DNA of 64,000 nt, taken from NCBI RefSeq assembly GCF_030272615.1, contig NC_081411.1, positions 824,222,397 through 824,286,396 on the forward strand, written 5' to 3'. Shown here in pieces: positions 42,001 to 54,094 of the stretch (the stretch's first letter is position 1; every line of letters begins with the position of its first letter). The DNA comes from Cryptomeria japonica (Eukaryota > Streptophyta > Pinopsida > Cupressales > Cupressaceae). The translations under genes and the position numbers were made by a program. The notes under the pieces were generated by a model that worked only from the letters and a program-made list of their open reading frames with translations, made no database searches and was not told the DNA's origin.

Positions 42001-43379
42001 GGTACGTATAAACATAATATTTAATTATTCAATTAGTAACAAGATAATATAATAATAATAAATTAAATCCCAATAAAATAAATCAAAGGCAATATTAATA
42101 AATGCTTCAATTAAATATAAAACCACAAATAATATAAATAAATTAACAAATAATTAAATAATATTATCCTTACAATCACAACTCCCAAGAGGGCCAATCA
42201 TAACAAGGGGTGGGTACATGAATAATAGCAAATAAATAAAACAACAATGCAAATAAATAAATAAATAATCAAAACAATAAATAATTAGATAAACAATAAA
42301 TAATCCAACAATAAATAACTAAATGTACAGATAGACATAAATACCCATCCAGTAATTAAACAATAAATAAATAAATAAATAATAATCCAATAAATCAAAA
42401 GCTCAAATAATAAATCAAAACCAATATAAATAAATAATAAATAACTAAACACAATACAACATATATACAATACATATATATCATAAATGATCAAGCAAGT
42501 GATAGAGAATCACAATGTCCTATCATTCTCGCAATGAGTGGTATGACATTGTCTCTAATCACGAAGACACTAGAAGACAATCACAAGCATCGTAGCATCA
42601 ACACAGTCATCATAATCACAAAGTAGGGTTAGTGTAATCATAATGTCATGAAAATCTCATAAGCAATATTATCCATCATAAATAATGATCAAATATAGAT
42701 CCATCATCATATCCAATACAATAATGAAATAGGGCTAGTACATAACATGATACCATCAAATCATCATAAAGTAGACTATGCTAGATCAATATATTCTTTT
42801 GATGTATAAAATGACAAGATGAATCAGGGAGGTGCACTACAACATATACCAAACTTAGAGGTGCATATATTAGACTAGTGCATTCACTTCGAGTTTTATT
42901 GCATTCAACTATAAAACTTAGAAATACAGATTGAGAACATTTATGAATCAAATAAAATACAACAAATCCCAACTATGACATCAATAGACCCAATAAGGAA
43001 TGCAATAAAAATTGTAACCAAGGAACTTAATAAATATCAAATAGAAATCAAAGGCAAGAAGAATACTCCTTTCAAAATACAGACATGGCTTCTGACATTA
43101 CATAGAGAGCCAATACCCAACAGTAACAAGTAAGATGCCATAGTTCACAAAATACTAGATACATAGGCTAACAAACAATTCCAACATCTTCCAGATCAAA
43201 ATCAGATTCATAGAAAGCTACAAAAATCTCAGAAAAATCACAATGCCATTAATGGCAATAATCCAACCATTAAATTCCATATAAATATGTGTACATGTAT
43301 TTAGCCCCCTAAATTTATAATATAATCTATGTAACATTATTTCCACATATATTTCCAACAACCACCCACAGACAACCTT
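42001..43379. other. AT-rich spacer with AATA microsatellites
   Basis: 42020-42480 is almost entirely A/T with repeated AATAAATAAATAA; 42481-43379 is ordinary AT-rich spacer. No gene. Confidence 0.5.
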
Positions 43380-43725
43380 TTTCACAGACACTGAGTATGC
43401 AATCTTTCCAGAAATAAAAAATGCAAAGGAGGTAAAAATCTCCAACTTAAAATTTGAAGTTGTGGCAATGCAAGTTCCAAGAAGAACAAATCCAAAATCC
43501 AACCAAGTTGAATCAATCCAAGCTCCAAGCAAAAATAAAATCTTCAACCACGCAGGAAAAATTCTAGTGAAGCCAACTCGATAAAATGCCCAGAAAACTC
43601 AATAAATAAATTTCATTCAAAATCATAGAATATGTCAGCCAATTAAAAAAAATCTAAAATACAATATTATTTATTTACCCCAAATCTCTCAACCAATAGC
43701 ATGCTAGGGTAGGTAGAATTTATAA
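43380..43725. repeat. Repeat copy 2, paired with 41630-42000
   Basis: It shows the same block order as the first copy with many substitutions and small indels, and is likewise followed by an AATAAATA-rich stretch (43740-44060), so the homology probably extends to about 44085. Confidence 0.6.
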
Positions 43726-44085
43726 TATTTAATTAACCCTATAATAACAAAGGAAATATAATAATATAATTTAACAAAGATTTAATAAACCACGGGCACA
43801 ATAAAATATAAAAGCCCAATAAGAAAATAAATCAAAGGCAGTAAAATAATTACCACGATTAACTATAAAACCATAAATAACAAAATTATAAACGATAATA
43901 ATAAATAAATAATAAATATCCAATCAAACATTAAATCATTAAATAAATATAAATCAATGCCCAATAAATATTAATAAATCACACAATAATAATTAAATAT
44001 CAAAGCTATACATTAATTTAATTTAATATAAATCAAATATTAATTAGTTAAATAATCAAATACTCACGACACCACACGACAACCG

Positions 44086-44960
44086 TGCTAGACAACTCAA
44101 ATAACCAGAGGACAATTGAGAAGGGGGGGTGTGAATCAGTTGCTACTGGATTACAAAACTTTAAGCATTTAAATCCTTATTACTGGAACATATAAACTCA
44201 ATATCGGAATGCATAAACCAAATACCGGAAAAACTAATATAGCAATTAAACAAAGACATAAATCACAAAACAGTTAAACCTATAACCTTGGCCTGTATAT
44301 CATACATAGAGATCTTACATCATATTTATACCAACCTGGGACCTAAACAATTAGGTCAGCCACCAACAAGATAATACAATAAGTTCACAATATAAACCCA
44401 CAATCAAATGATCAATCAAGTTGTCTTAGGCCAAAAACAATTTAAACCAATCATTAAATCCCATCGGTAATGCATCAAGAACGTCTTCCAACACGTTATA
44501 GAAACCGGTCCATAACCTAGATAGCACCGGACCCAAAATAGGTCGCCATAGACCAAATCCAATACCATCGATAAACTAGAACACGAACATGATAACCAAC
44601 AGCATCTCGAAATCCATCTAGAACCCACACCAACACCACTTATCACATGCATCAAAAGATCTTCAACAATGCTTTGCCAATAAAACCCTTACCAGTGACG
44701 AAAAGGCTTACTAGAACAAATGATAGCTCCTAAGTCATCAAATACCAAACCAACCAATCATGATACACATCTGAATAACATGAATGATAGATCCAAACCA
44801 ATTCCACAAACCAAAGCATGTTGAATCCTACCGATCAATAACATAAACAACCCCTCTATCGGAACCAACCAGAAATTGCTAAACACCAAAAACAACCGAT
44901 GTTGCCATCAATGACAAAACATCAATGCAACACAAAATTAATTCCTCCAAATTTCCAACA
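44086..44960 (-). repeat. 3' LTR of the Sirevirus-like Copia element (875 bp)
   Basis: It begins TGCTAGACAACTC (5' LTR: TGTTAGACAACTC) and ends AATTTCCAACA. Compared with the 5' LTR it lacks about 380 bp, equivalent to about 55744-56124, including the CTGCACATGCAGGAAGGCC segment, so the LTR pair is length-polymorphic by deletion. Confidence 0.85.
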
Positions 44961-44987
44961 ATCTCTTCTTTTGGCATTGATGGCAAC
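44900..44987 (-). promoter_or_regulatory. Inverted repeat straddling polypurine tract and 3' LTR junction (Copia)
   Basis: GTTGCCATCAATGACAAA at 44900-44917 and TTTGGCATTGATGGCAAC at 44970-44987 (17 of 18 paired), loop 44918-44969 with the LTR edge at 44960. Same arms as 7331-7422 in family B. Confidence 0.75.
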
Positions 44988-45464
44988 ACTAGATGTGAAA
45001 AATATCTAGGTGCTAATAAATGCCAAAAAAGTCTCCTCAAATGGAAGACAACCAACAATCTCCCACAAAATGATATAGCAATGAAGTTATGAACCAAACT
45101 CTCTTTTGTCTGATATTCTATTAAGATTTGTTTTCACATATATCTCTCCCCCTTTGACATCAATGCCAAAAATATGACATAAACATCAAAGAATAATCAT
45201 AAATCCTCTGAATCTTATAGCTGACTACTCCCCCTGAGTAGTAGCACCACCACATAAATCCAGAATGAGTAATAACTCTGATAATGCATACTAGACTGGA
45301 ATCAATCAACATCACTCAGGTTTCTACCAGAGGGCCAGAAAGAACCAATCTATCTCTGAAGTACTCAAATGATTCTTTAGGCAAAGATTTAGTGAAAATG
45401 TCTGCAATCTACTCTTTAGTGTTCACATAAACCAGTCTGACTTCATTTGCTTCCACCTTCTCCT
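44961..45464 (-). other. 3' untranslated region with multiple PPT-like repeats
   Basis: The primary tract is at 44961-44977 (plus strand ATCTCTTCTTTTGGC). Further copies are CTCCCCCTTTGACATCAATG near 45148 and CTCCCCCTGAG near 45228, the same series as in family B. No ORF. Confidence 0.7.
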
Positions 45465-45699
45465 TCAGAAAGTTATACTTGATAGATATGTGCTTTGTCT
45501 TAAATGAAATACTAGATTCTTTGATATATCAATAGCAGCAAAGTTATCACAGTGAATAACTATTGGTTCATTACAATCCACCTTTATATCCTTCAACACT
45601 TGATTGATCCACAGAGCTTGTGTATAGTTACTAACAATAGCAACATACTCAACTTCAACAGTAGATAAAGAAGTGCATGTCTGCTTCTTGCTAACCCAT
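45465..45699 (-). pseudogene. pol: Copia RNase H, C-terminal part (split by insertion)
   Basis: The minus frame carries WVSKKQTCTSLSTVEVEYVA, the usual Copia WxSKKQxxVxxSSxEAEYxA motif, and IHCDNFAAIDISKN (canonical CDNxSAIxLxxNP). This is the C-terminal half of RNase H, which removes the RNA strand during reverse transcription. Its N-terminal half lies at 51697-51870. The reading frame is interrupted at the GAAAC duplication that brackets the nested element. Confidence 0.85.
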
Positions 45700-45704
45700 G
45701 AAAC

Positions 45705-47625
45705 TGTTGGGATTATGCCTTGAATTCTCCTAACCATGTTTGGTTTGATCGGAGTAGCCTACACTGATGGAGCAGCAGAGTGTTACCTTCTTGGTTGTTG
45801 AACACTTTCTGATCGGTGTGACTCTGGCCGATGAACTTGACTTCTCGGATTTGGTATCGGCTATCGGGAGAGGTTGTTATTTGTTACACCAAAGTCCCGA
45901 TGGGTTAGCTATCTTCTGGCTGGAATGCTTCACATATCAGAATAGCAGGTTTTAAGTCATCCTGATGACCCGACGAAGTCGACTTTGGTCATCAGAGTAA
46001 CTTCGGCTTTCGGGAAGACTTCATGAGAGTTGTGTCAATGACCCGATGGAGCTATGTTATGTAGTTCATGTTGTTATCGGTTATCGGAAGAGCCTTCCAG
46101 ATGTTATGCTGAAACCTGATGAAGTCACGTTAGGTGGTTAGGCTTGTCATCGGCTATTGGAGGTTCTGGTTTGAAGCTGTGCCGATACTCGATGAAGTCA
46201 CCTTTGGCGATCAGGTAGCATCGGCTATCAAGATTACTTGTTTGGTGCTATGCTGAAGTCTGATGGAGGCGTTTACTACTAACCCATGATCAGAGTAACT
46301 TCTGAGTGATGTTTCTGATGGGCCGATGAGGTCACCTTCGGAAGTCAGGTTGATATCAGAGATCGAGATAACTTGGAAGTAGTCTCACCAATGGCCCGAT
46401 AGAGTCATCAGAGATTGGAATGAATTGTGAAGCGATATGCCGATGGTCCGATGGGGTCATTGTGGTCAGGGTAACATCATAGTGTTGGTTCCAATGAGCT
46501 GATGAGGTCCGCTCTTGGTTATCAGGAGATCGGGTCTACCTATTGGAAGTTATCCCGAAGAGCTAATGGAGTCGATCTGTTTTGGAGCGCATTAGTGGAG
46601 CCGTCTATTGTTGTATCAAGGGATCGAGATTACTTGTTCATTGTTTGGCCGAAGACCCGATGGTTTGGTGTTGACATCCTCAGAGTGATCGAGGATTGGG
46701 GAGATAGCAGGAAAGTTGTGTCAATGACCTGATGGAGTCGCCTTTGGTGATTGGGTATCATCAGGCGATCGGCTCTACCGATTGAAAGCTATACCGATGG
46801 CCGATTGTAGATGTGAGATCGAACTGAGATCCAAAATGGTGAACACTCGAACACTAAGGATGAGACTGTCGGTGTATATGAATACGAACGGACCTGACTT
46901 CTTGGTGCATGTGGGATAATGGACAAATTGCGAATACAGACCGACATAGATGGTTAGACTTCCTGGTGGTTGGAGTGACTGACGGTTGTCTGAATCGCAT
47001 CTAATAGATGTAATCAAAGTGGCCAGTGGAAACCAAAATGCAGGTGGATGGTTGGTTAGCCCGTTGGACTCCAGAACGGTTATGCTCGATGGCTAATATA
47101 TGTTGCCAAGAAATGAACTGAAGAGAGCAGATTGAGTTAGAAGCTCAGAGTCGCATAGAGCAGAAGGTGTGGAGTGTCATTAAAGTATGATAGGAACTCC
47201 GATATGTTTTTCCTTGCTCAATGTGTGATGAGCATAAATCCAAAGAGGTTGAGCAGAACAGGGCGAGTAGCCAGAATGGAAGTTGTAGAGGCCGAGCTAT
47301 GTAGAGGTGTCTGCATGCTGTGAGATCAGAGTTCAAATGACAGAGTTCAGAGAACAAAATCAGAAAAGATCTGTTAACTTGATTGTAACCATGTTGTTTA
47401 CTGAATAAAGGGATCTCCTTTTGGTGGTGGGTTTTTTACTCATAAGGGTTTTCCCACATATATCTGGTGTCTCTCTCTGGTGCTATTTTGTTTGGTTAAT
47501 CTTAGTCTTATGTCTGTGTTTATCTTAATGTATTGCAAAAGAAAAGAATTAAAATACTTCCTTGCTTGTAAACCCCCTTAGAATTAATGTTAGGAGAGCA
47601 TTTTCTACACACTGCTTTCCTTACA
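45705..47625 (+). repeat. 5' LTR of the nested element (1921 bp)
   Basis: It begins TGTTGGGATTATGCC and ends CTTTCCTTACA. The first ~1.1 kb is filled with degenerate CCGATG(A/G)AGTCACCTT and ATCGG motifs. AATAAAG at 47403, about 70 bp before CTCATAAGGG, is a plausible poly(A) signal. Confidence 0.9.
45800..46830 (+). repeat. Degenerate CCGATGAAGTC / ATCGG repeat field in LTR
   Basis: Units such as CCCGATGGAGTC, CCGATGAGGTCACCTTCGG and GGCTATCGG recur every 50-80 bp, diverged mainly at CpG positions (CCGATG to CCAATG or CTGATG). The same field lies in the second LTR (49790-50880). No open frame is conserved across it. Confidence 0.7.
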
Positions 47626-47627
47626 AG

Positions 47628-47641
47628 TGGTATCAGAGCCA
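47628..47641 (+). other. tRNA-iMet primer-binding site of the nested element
   Basis: TACA|AGTGGTATCAGAGCCATTT: the LTR ends at 47625 and the TGGTATCAGAGCC core starts two bases later. Confidence 0.88.
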
Positions 47642-47732
47642 TTTAGTTGTGTTATCCTTGTCGGGTAGGGCTATTTTGTGTCAATTCTATTTTCAGTGGG
47701 AGTCTGGCAGAGTATTTTGTTTCCAGATTAAG

Positions 47733-48508
47733 ATGGTAAACTCTTCTAGGCTAGTGGATATCGATAAATTCAATGGTGCAAGTTTTGAGTTATGGAAACT
47801 CAAGATGGAAGACTTGCTAGTTGATAGGGATCTCTGGGGTGTTGTGACTGCAACCGCTAAGCCTTCAAGCATGAGGCAAGAAGACTGGGATCTTGTAGAT
47901 AGAAAAGCTAGAGGGTTAATCAAACTCTGTTCTGTTGAATGTCCATGAGGAGAAGACTGCTAATCTTCTGTGGAAGAAGCTTGGAGACATTTATCAGGGA
48001 AAGTCTCTGGTAAACAAGTTGTTCCTGAGGAAGAAGTTATATTCCCTAAAGATGGACGAGGGTACATCTGTTGTAGATCATTTGAATGTTTTCAACATGA
48101 TTGTTGCTTAGCTAACCTTTGTAGGAGTCAAGATTGATGACGAGGATCGGTGCATGCTTTTGTTATGTTCTCTACCTGATACATGGGAATATCTGGTAAT
48201 GGCCATTGGGAGTACAACAATCACATTCACAATGGAAGGTGTGGTTGCTTCATTACTATAAGAAGAAACATGAAGAAAATCTTTTGAGATGGTCAAGGAT
48301 GCTCTCACTATTAGAGGCAAGAAAGAGAACAAGAAGTCGGAATCCAAGTTAGAGGAAAGCTCCAAGACTCCTAGAAAGAAGTCCAAAGTGAAGTGCTAGA
48401 ATTATGAGAAGAATGGTCACATCTGGAAGGATTGTAGAGAGAAGAAGAAAAGTGAGGATTCTTCTGATTATGGGTCCTCTCAGAATGAGGATGGAGATGC
48501 CTTCTGAG
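47733..48508 (+). pseudogene. gag: Copia-type gag of the nested element, decayed
   Basis: It starts at ATG 47733 (MVNSSRLVDIDKFNG). FELWKLKMEDLLVDRDLW is the usual start of a Copia gag capsid (UBN2) region. A frameshift near 47935 leads to LLWKKLGDIYQGKSLVNKLF, LYSLKMDEGTSVVDHLNVFN and LLCSLPDTWEYLVMAI, then a Lys-rich linker and a zinc knuckle (stop in place of a residue after the first Cys, then NYEKNGHIWKDC). Stops also occur near 48108 and 48260-48270. It is about 258 codons without protease, integrase or RT. Confidence 0.85.
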
Positions 48509-49695
48509 CTGCTTTGGTGAGTCAGACATTTGTCGATGTCTGGTTTAATCATGATGCTATGAAGATTGGGTATCATTGGTCTTTGGCAGTGATGCAGATT
48601 CATCATGTATTGGTGAATGTTCTTCATGTGATTGGAGATGTTAACATCTTGAAGATTCATAAGTGGTCTTTGGTAGAGATGTTGTAATCCTTAGGATGTT
48701 TTTATGTCAGGATATACTCTTGAGATGCATTTAGAGTTGTGACATAATGTGTGTATGTTCATATGGAGCATGTGATCTCTTTGGGTGAGATGTTTTAGAT
48801 CATGGCTGTCATGTTTAAGTTCCTGATTCTGCAGTTAGAATTTTGACAATGATCTTCATTCTATTTTTTGTGTTTTCAGTACACTGATCATTTGCTTGGT
48901 ACTTCATGATAATGTGGTTTTGCATTTGGAGGTTGGCATGTGTTGATCAGTTATAGGTGCTCATGGATACATGGAAACAATAGATGGTGCTGAGTTGCAA
49001 TGACTAAAAGGTTCAACTGAAAGGCATTCATCTATGATAACACAGTTAGCATTTAGAAGTGAAGAAAGGGTATGGTACAGGGTGCTGTAAAAACTTGCTT
49101 GCAGGTTCTTTGTATACAGTTAGCATTGTGAATGCCCTTTGGTACAAAGGTTTATTTACTTCTATGTAATATTGAAAGAAGGATCTTTTTCAATTCTGAC
49201 ATTACCTGTGTAGTGGAAGTTTCTTGGTGTGCACGTGATTGTGCACTTGAAGAATGAGACTGTAAGTAATAGGTTGTATATGTGGATGTTTTGAAATTCA
49301 TCTTGGTATACCATGAAGGTATGTATAGTTAGATGTATTAGCACTTGTTGTGGGTGCTATTCTAGCTATGATTGTGACTAATGTTGGCACATTTGAGTAG
49401 CCTTGGGAATGTGAGTTTATTGTGTTTTGGGAGTCAGAGTTATGTTTTTCTGAGTAGATAGATTCTATTTGTGTCTGGTGGTAGTGGCATGGTAGAAGGT
49501 GGGAGCATCTATGGATGAGATGATACTTCTCCGCGTGTGTCTCAGTGGTACACAAAGTAAACTGTATTTCCTAGTGGCTTGTGATCGAATGGTATATCAA
49601 CATTGATGGACTTTAGAAGTCCATGGTTCTCAATGAAATCTGTAAATGTTCGGCATGGTAGGCAAGTCTAGTAGATTCCTCGGCAAGTGGGAGAT
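48509..49695 (+). other. Degraded internal region of the nested element and polypurine tract
   Basis: It begins with a vestigial protease-like frame (VSQTFVDVWFNH..., VLHVIGDVNILKIH) and then becomes unreadable. It ends in the polypurine tract CAAGTGGGAGAT (49684-49695), directly before the 3' LTR. RT, integrase and RNase H motifs are absent. Confidence 0.55.
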
Positions 49696-51691
49696 TGTTG
49701 GGATTATGCCTCAAATTCTCCTAACCATGTTTGGTTTGATCGGAGTAGCCTACACCGATGGAGCAATAGAGTGTTACCTTCTTGGTTGTTGAACACTTTC
49801 TGATCGGTGTGACTCTGGCCGATGAACTTGACTTCTTGGATTTGGTATCGGCTATCGAGAGAGGTTGTTATTTGTTACACCAAAGTCCCGATGGGTTAGC
49901 TGTCTTCCAGCTATATTACTTCACATATCAGAATAGCAGGTTTGAAGTCACCCTGATGACCTAATGAAGTCGACTTTAGTCATCAGAGTAACTTCGGCTT
50001 TCGGGAAGACTTCATGAGAGTTGTGCCAATGACCCAATGGAGCTATGTTATGCAGTTTAGGTTGCTATTGGTTATTGGAAGAGCCTTCTGGATGTTATGT
50101 CGAAACCCAATGAAGTCACCTTAGGTGGTCGGGCTTGTCATCAGCTATCGGAGGTTCCGGTTTGAAGCTGTGTCGATACCCAATGAAGTCACCTTAGGCG
50201 GTCGGGCTTGTCATCAGCTATCGGAGGTTCTGGTTTGAAGCTCTGCCAATACCTGATGAAGTCACCTTCGGTGATTGGGTAGCATTAGCTATCAGGATTA
50301 CTTGTTCAGTGCTATGTTGAAGTCTGATGGAGGCATCTACTGCTGACCGATGATCAGAGTAACTTCTGAGTGATGTTTCCGATGGGCCGATGAGGTCACC
50401 TTCGGTAGTCAGGTTGATATCAAAGATCGGGATAACTTGGAAGCAGTCTCACTGATGGCCCGATAGAGTCATCAGAGATCGAAATGAATTGTGAAGTGAT
50501 ATGCTGATGGTCTGATGGGGTCGTTGTGGTCAGGGTAACATCGCAGTGTTGGTTTCGATGAGCCGATGAGGTCCACTCTTGGTTATCGGGAGATTGGGTC
50601 TACCTGTTGGAAGTTATCCCAAAGAGCTGATGGAGTCGATCTGTTTTGGAGCCATCAGTGGAGCTGTCTACTGTTGTATCAAGGGATCAGGATTACTTGT
50701 TCATTATTTGGCCGAAGACTTGATGGTTTGGTGTTGACATCCTCAGAATGATCGGGGATCAGGGAGACAACAAGAAGGTTGTGTCGATGACCTGATGGAG
50801 TTGCCTTTGGTGATCAGGTATCATCGGGCAATCAGCTCTACCAATTGAAAGCTATACCGATGACTGACTGCGGATGTGAGATCGAACTGAGATCCAAAAT
50901 GGTGAACACTTAGACACTAAGGATGAGACTGTTGGTGTATATGAATACGAACCAACCTGACTTCTTGGTGCATGTGGGATAATAGACAAATTATGAATAC
51001 AGACTGACGTAGATAGTTAGACTTCTTGGCAGTTGGAGCGATTGACAATTGTTTGAACCGCATCTGACAGATGTAATCAGAGTGGCCAGTGGAAACTGAA
51101 ACGCAGGTGAATGGTTGATTAGGCCATTGGACTCTAGAATGGTTATGCTCGATGGCTGATATATGTTGCCAAGAAATGAGCCGAAGAGAGCAGAGTGAGT
51201 TAGAAGCTCAGAGTCACATAAAGCAGAAGGCATGGAGTGTCATTAAAGTATGATAGGAACTCCGATATGTTTTTCCTTGCTCAATGTGTGATGAGCGTAA
51301 AGCTAGAGAGGTTGAGCAGAACAGAGTGAGTAGCTAGAACGGAAGTTGTAGAGGCCGAGCTATGTAGAGGTGTCTGCATGCTGTGAGATCAGAGTTTGAA
51401 TGACAAAGTTTAGAGAACAAAATTAGAAAAGAAGATCTGTTAACTTTATTGTAACCATGTTGTTTACTGAATAAAGGGATCTCCTTTTGGTGGTGGGTTT
51501 TTTACTCGTAAGGGTTTTCCCATGTATATCTGGTGTCTCTCTCTGGTGCTATTCTGTCTAGTTAATCTTAGTCTTATGTATGTGTTTATCTTAATGTATT
51601 ACAAAAGAAAAGAATTAAAATACTTCCTTGCTTGTAAATCTCCTTAGAATTGACATTAGGAGAGCATTTTCCGCACACTGCTTTCCTTAGA
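49696..51691 (+). repeat. 3' LTR of the nested element (1996 bp, internal 73-bp duplication)
   Basis: It begins TGTTGGGATTATGCC and ends TTAGA where the 5' copy has TTACA (terminal CA mutated to GA). It is longer than the 5' LTR chiefly because a 73-bp unit is duplicated in tandem at 50108-50253 (CAATGAAGTCACCTTAGG starts at 50108 and 50181). Other differences are mostly CpG transitions. Confidence 0.9.
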
Positions 51692-51696
51692 GAAAC

Positions 51697-51870
51697 AAGT
51701 TTCTTTCCAAGAAAGAAAGCTCCACCGGATGTGCTCTTTCGGTCATCAACATCTCCAACCCAATCTGCATCTATATATGCACGTAATATAAAGTCATCAT
51801 TTTTAGGATACCACAAACCATACTCAGTTGTTACTTGCAAATACCTAAAAATCCTTTTCACCGCACTCTG
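51697..51870 (-). pseudogene. pol: Copia RNase H, N-terminal part
   Basis: The minus frame carries MKRIFRYLQVTTEYGLWYP, then YIDADWVGDVDDRKSTSGG, the standard Copia motif before RNase H (YxDADWAGDxDDRKSTSG). It stops at the GAAAC target duplication; the rest continues at 45699. It includes the first catalytic Asp of RNase H. Confidence 0.9.
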
Positions 51871-52660
51871 ATGATTTTCTCTAGGATCACTCTAATATCT
51901 TGATATAATACAAACTACATTCATTATATCTAGTCTAGTCTGAGTTAGATATAACAAACCACCAATCATAGACTTGTAGCTAGTAGGATTTACCAATGTA
52001 GATGCATCATTCTTTGTTGATTTCTCACTTGTTACCATAGGGGTACTAACCTGTTTACAACTCTCTAGCATACTTAGTTGGACAGATGAAAATACCTTTA
52101 TCAGTTTGAGTAATCTACAAACCTAAGAAAAATCTCATCTCCCCAATCATAGACATCTCAAATTCATTCTTCATATTGTTAGAGAATTCCATACACAACT
52201 TATCTTCACCTCTAAAAATGATATCATCAACAAAGACCTAAATAATTAATATGCCATCATCAGTGATCTTATAATATAAATTACTGTTAGCATTACCTTT
52301 ACTGAAATCAAGCTTCAAAAGATATTTATCCAGTCTTGCATACCAAGCTCTAGGGGCTTGTTTCAATCCATATAAAGCTTTCTTTAACCTACAAACCATG
52401 TTTTTGTCATCTGAAAGTGAAAATCCATCAGGTTGCTCAATATAAAATTCCTCTTCAAGATCTCCATTCAAAAATGCACACTTAACATCCATCTGATAAA
52501 CCTTGTAATTCTTATGAGAAACATAAGCAAGAAATAATCTCATAGCTTCAATCCTAGATACCGGTGCAAAGATCTCACCATAATCAATTCCTTTCCTCTG
52601 AGAATATCCTTTACAAACAAATCCAGCTTTATTCCTTGCAGCTTGTCCATCCTCATTCAA
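51871..52660 (-). pseudogene. pol: Copia reverse transcriptase (RVT_2), decayed
   Basis: It copies element RNA into DNA in virus-like particles. From 52660: ARNKAGFVCKGYSQRKGIDY, APVSRIEAMRLFLAY, YQMDVKCAFLNGDLEEE, ALYGLKQAPRAWYARLD, then a TAG (52238-52240), after which the same frame gives the catalytic FVDDIIF box (canonical YVDDI). Downstream, EFEMSMIGEMRFFLGL (canonical GEL-x-YFLGL) and then stops follow. The catalytic Asp pair is kept but the gene is broken. Confidence 0.9.
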
Positions 52661-52958
52661 TTTATTCTTAAAAACTCATTTAGTTCCAATAACATTTTTT
52701 ATTTTTTGGCCGGGGAACTAAAGTCCACATGTTATTCTTTTATATTTGATCCAATTCTTCTTCCATAGCTTTCATCCAATATTCATCTTTACAAGCTTAA
52801 ATTACTGATGTTGGTTCAACTTGAGAAATAAAACATACCTCATCAGCTACCAACCTTCTTCTTGTCATCACTCCTTTTATTTTGTCTCCAATGATCTGAT
52901 CTTCAAAATGATTCAACCTTACATACCTAGGAGTCTTTTGATTTTATGTTCCTCTATC
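52661..52958 (-). other. Linker between integrase and RT of the Copia element
   Basis: No complete motif is recognisable, but the frame remnants fit the variable region between integrase C-terminus and RT. Several stops are present. Confidence 0.5.
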
Positions 52959-54055
52959 CTAATCTTTAGTTACTGTTGAATTTTCTAATACTTCCGGAGT
53001 AACTGGTTGAACATTTTGTTCCGGTATAGGTTCTACCAGTTCAGTTATGATCATTTCTACTGTCGGTTCTCTCTCATAAGTTCTGATTTGACTTATGTTC
53101 TGCTCATCCACTTTGGCATTTGTGCTCTCCACAATTCTCTGCAATCTTTTGTTATAACATCCATATGCTTTTCTTTCATTAGAATAACCAAGAAGTATTC
53201 CTTCATCACATCTAGGATCAAAATTTCTAATGGGATCATCTCTTTTGATATAACATTTACTACCAAAGATTCTAAAATACTTAACTATCAGTGTATGACC
53301 AAACCATAACTCATAAGGTGTCTTACCGGTATCTCCTTTGATATAAACTTTGTTGAATGTGTATACCATCATTCTTACAGCTTCTCTCCAATAGATATGC
53401 GGCAAATTAGCTTCCATCATCATGGTTCTAGCTGCATCGAAGATAGTTTTGTTCTTTCTCTCCACAACTCCATTCTGCTGAAGTGTCTAGGGTGCACAAA
53501 CTATCTCCTTATCCCATTCTTCTTACAATAGTTGTTAAATTCACTAGATGTGAATTCTCCACTAGCCTGATCTGACCTTGAACATTTAATCTTCAAACCT
53601 ATCTCAATCTCAACTTTAGCTTTAAATATTGTAAACTTTGCAAATGCTTCAAACCTCTCCCTTAGAAAAGTAACCCACATCATTCTAGAATAATAATCAA
53701 TGATTAGCATGAAATATCTATCAACCTGAAAACTTTTGATTCTAGCTGAACCACACAAATCGGTATGAATAAGATCGAGAATACTATTAGATTTGTCTCG
53801 TATACTCTTAGAAGAAATTCTGACTTATTTTCCCATTTGATATTCCTTACATACCGGATTATAGGGTTTTACAATCTTAGGTATATCTCTAACTACTTTA
53901 GTAGAATTGATCTTCACAATGCAATCAAAATTCACATGAAACAAACTCTTATGCCATAGCCAACTCTCATCAATTTGTGCAATAAAACATGTCTTCTCAC
54001 CAGAGTTCAAATGAAAGATATTAGCTTTAGTATGTGTACCGGTTGCAATTTCCAA
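52959..54055 (-). pseudogene. pol: Copia integrase (pre-integrase zinc domain, DDE core, C-terminus)
   Basis: It inserts the DNA copy into the chromosome. From 54055: HHCC region LWHKSLFHVNFD and YNPVCKEYQMGK; core LIIDYYSRMMWVTFLRERFE (first Asp); IKCSRSDQASGEFTSSEFN (second Asp in an altered SDxGGEF with one extra residue); then QQNGVVERKN (third catalytic Glu region); and GKTPYELWFG, DEGILLGYSNERKAYGCYN (C-terminal part). Frames change near 53470 and 53765, so it is broken. Confidence 0.9.
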
Positions 54056-54094
54056 TCCATATCTATTGATAATCTTGCATTTTCCATCCTTGAA

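Larger units (their letters stand above)
45705..51691 (+). mobile_element. Nested non-autonomous Copia-type LTR element (plus strand)
   Basis: LTRs 45705-47625 and 49696-51691 flank only 2.07 kb. The target duplication GAAAC (45700-45704 and 51692-51696) is perfect. The primer site is at 47628-47641 (TGGTATCAGAGCC) and the polypurine tract at 49684-49695. The internal part holds only a decayed gag and a degraded stretch. The insertion sits in the RNase H gene of the 44-56 kb Copia element and is therefore younger than it. The LTRs are nearly as long together as the whole Copia body, and the element encodes no enzymes. Confidence 0.92.

Noticed and set aside
53007-53309. Plus-strand open frame of 100 codons
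   Set aside because: Antisense shadow of the integrase C-terminal region.
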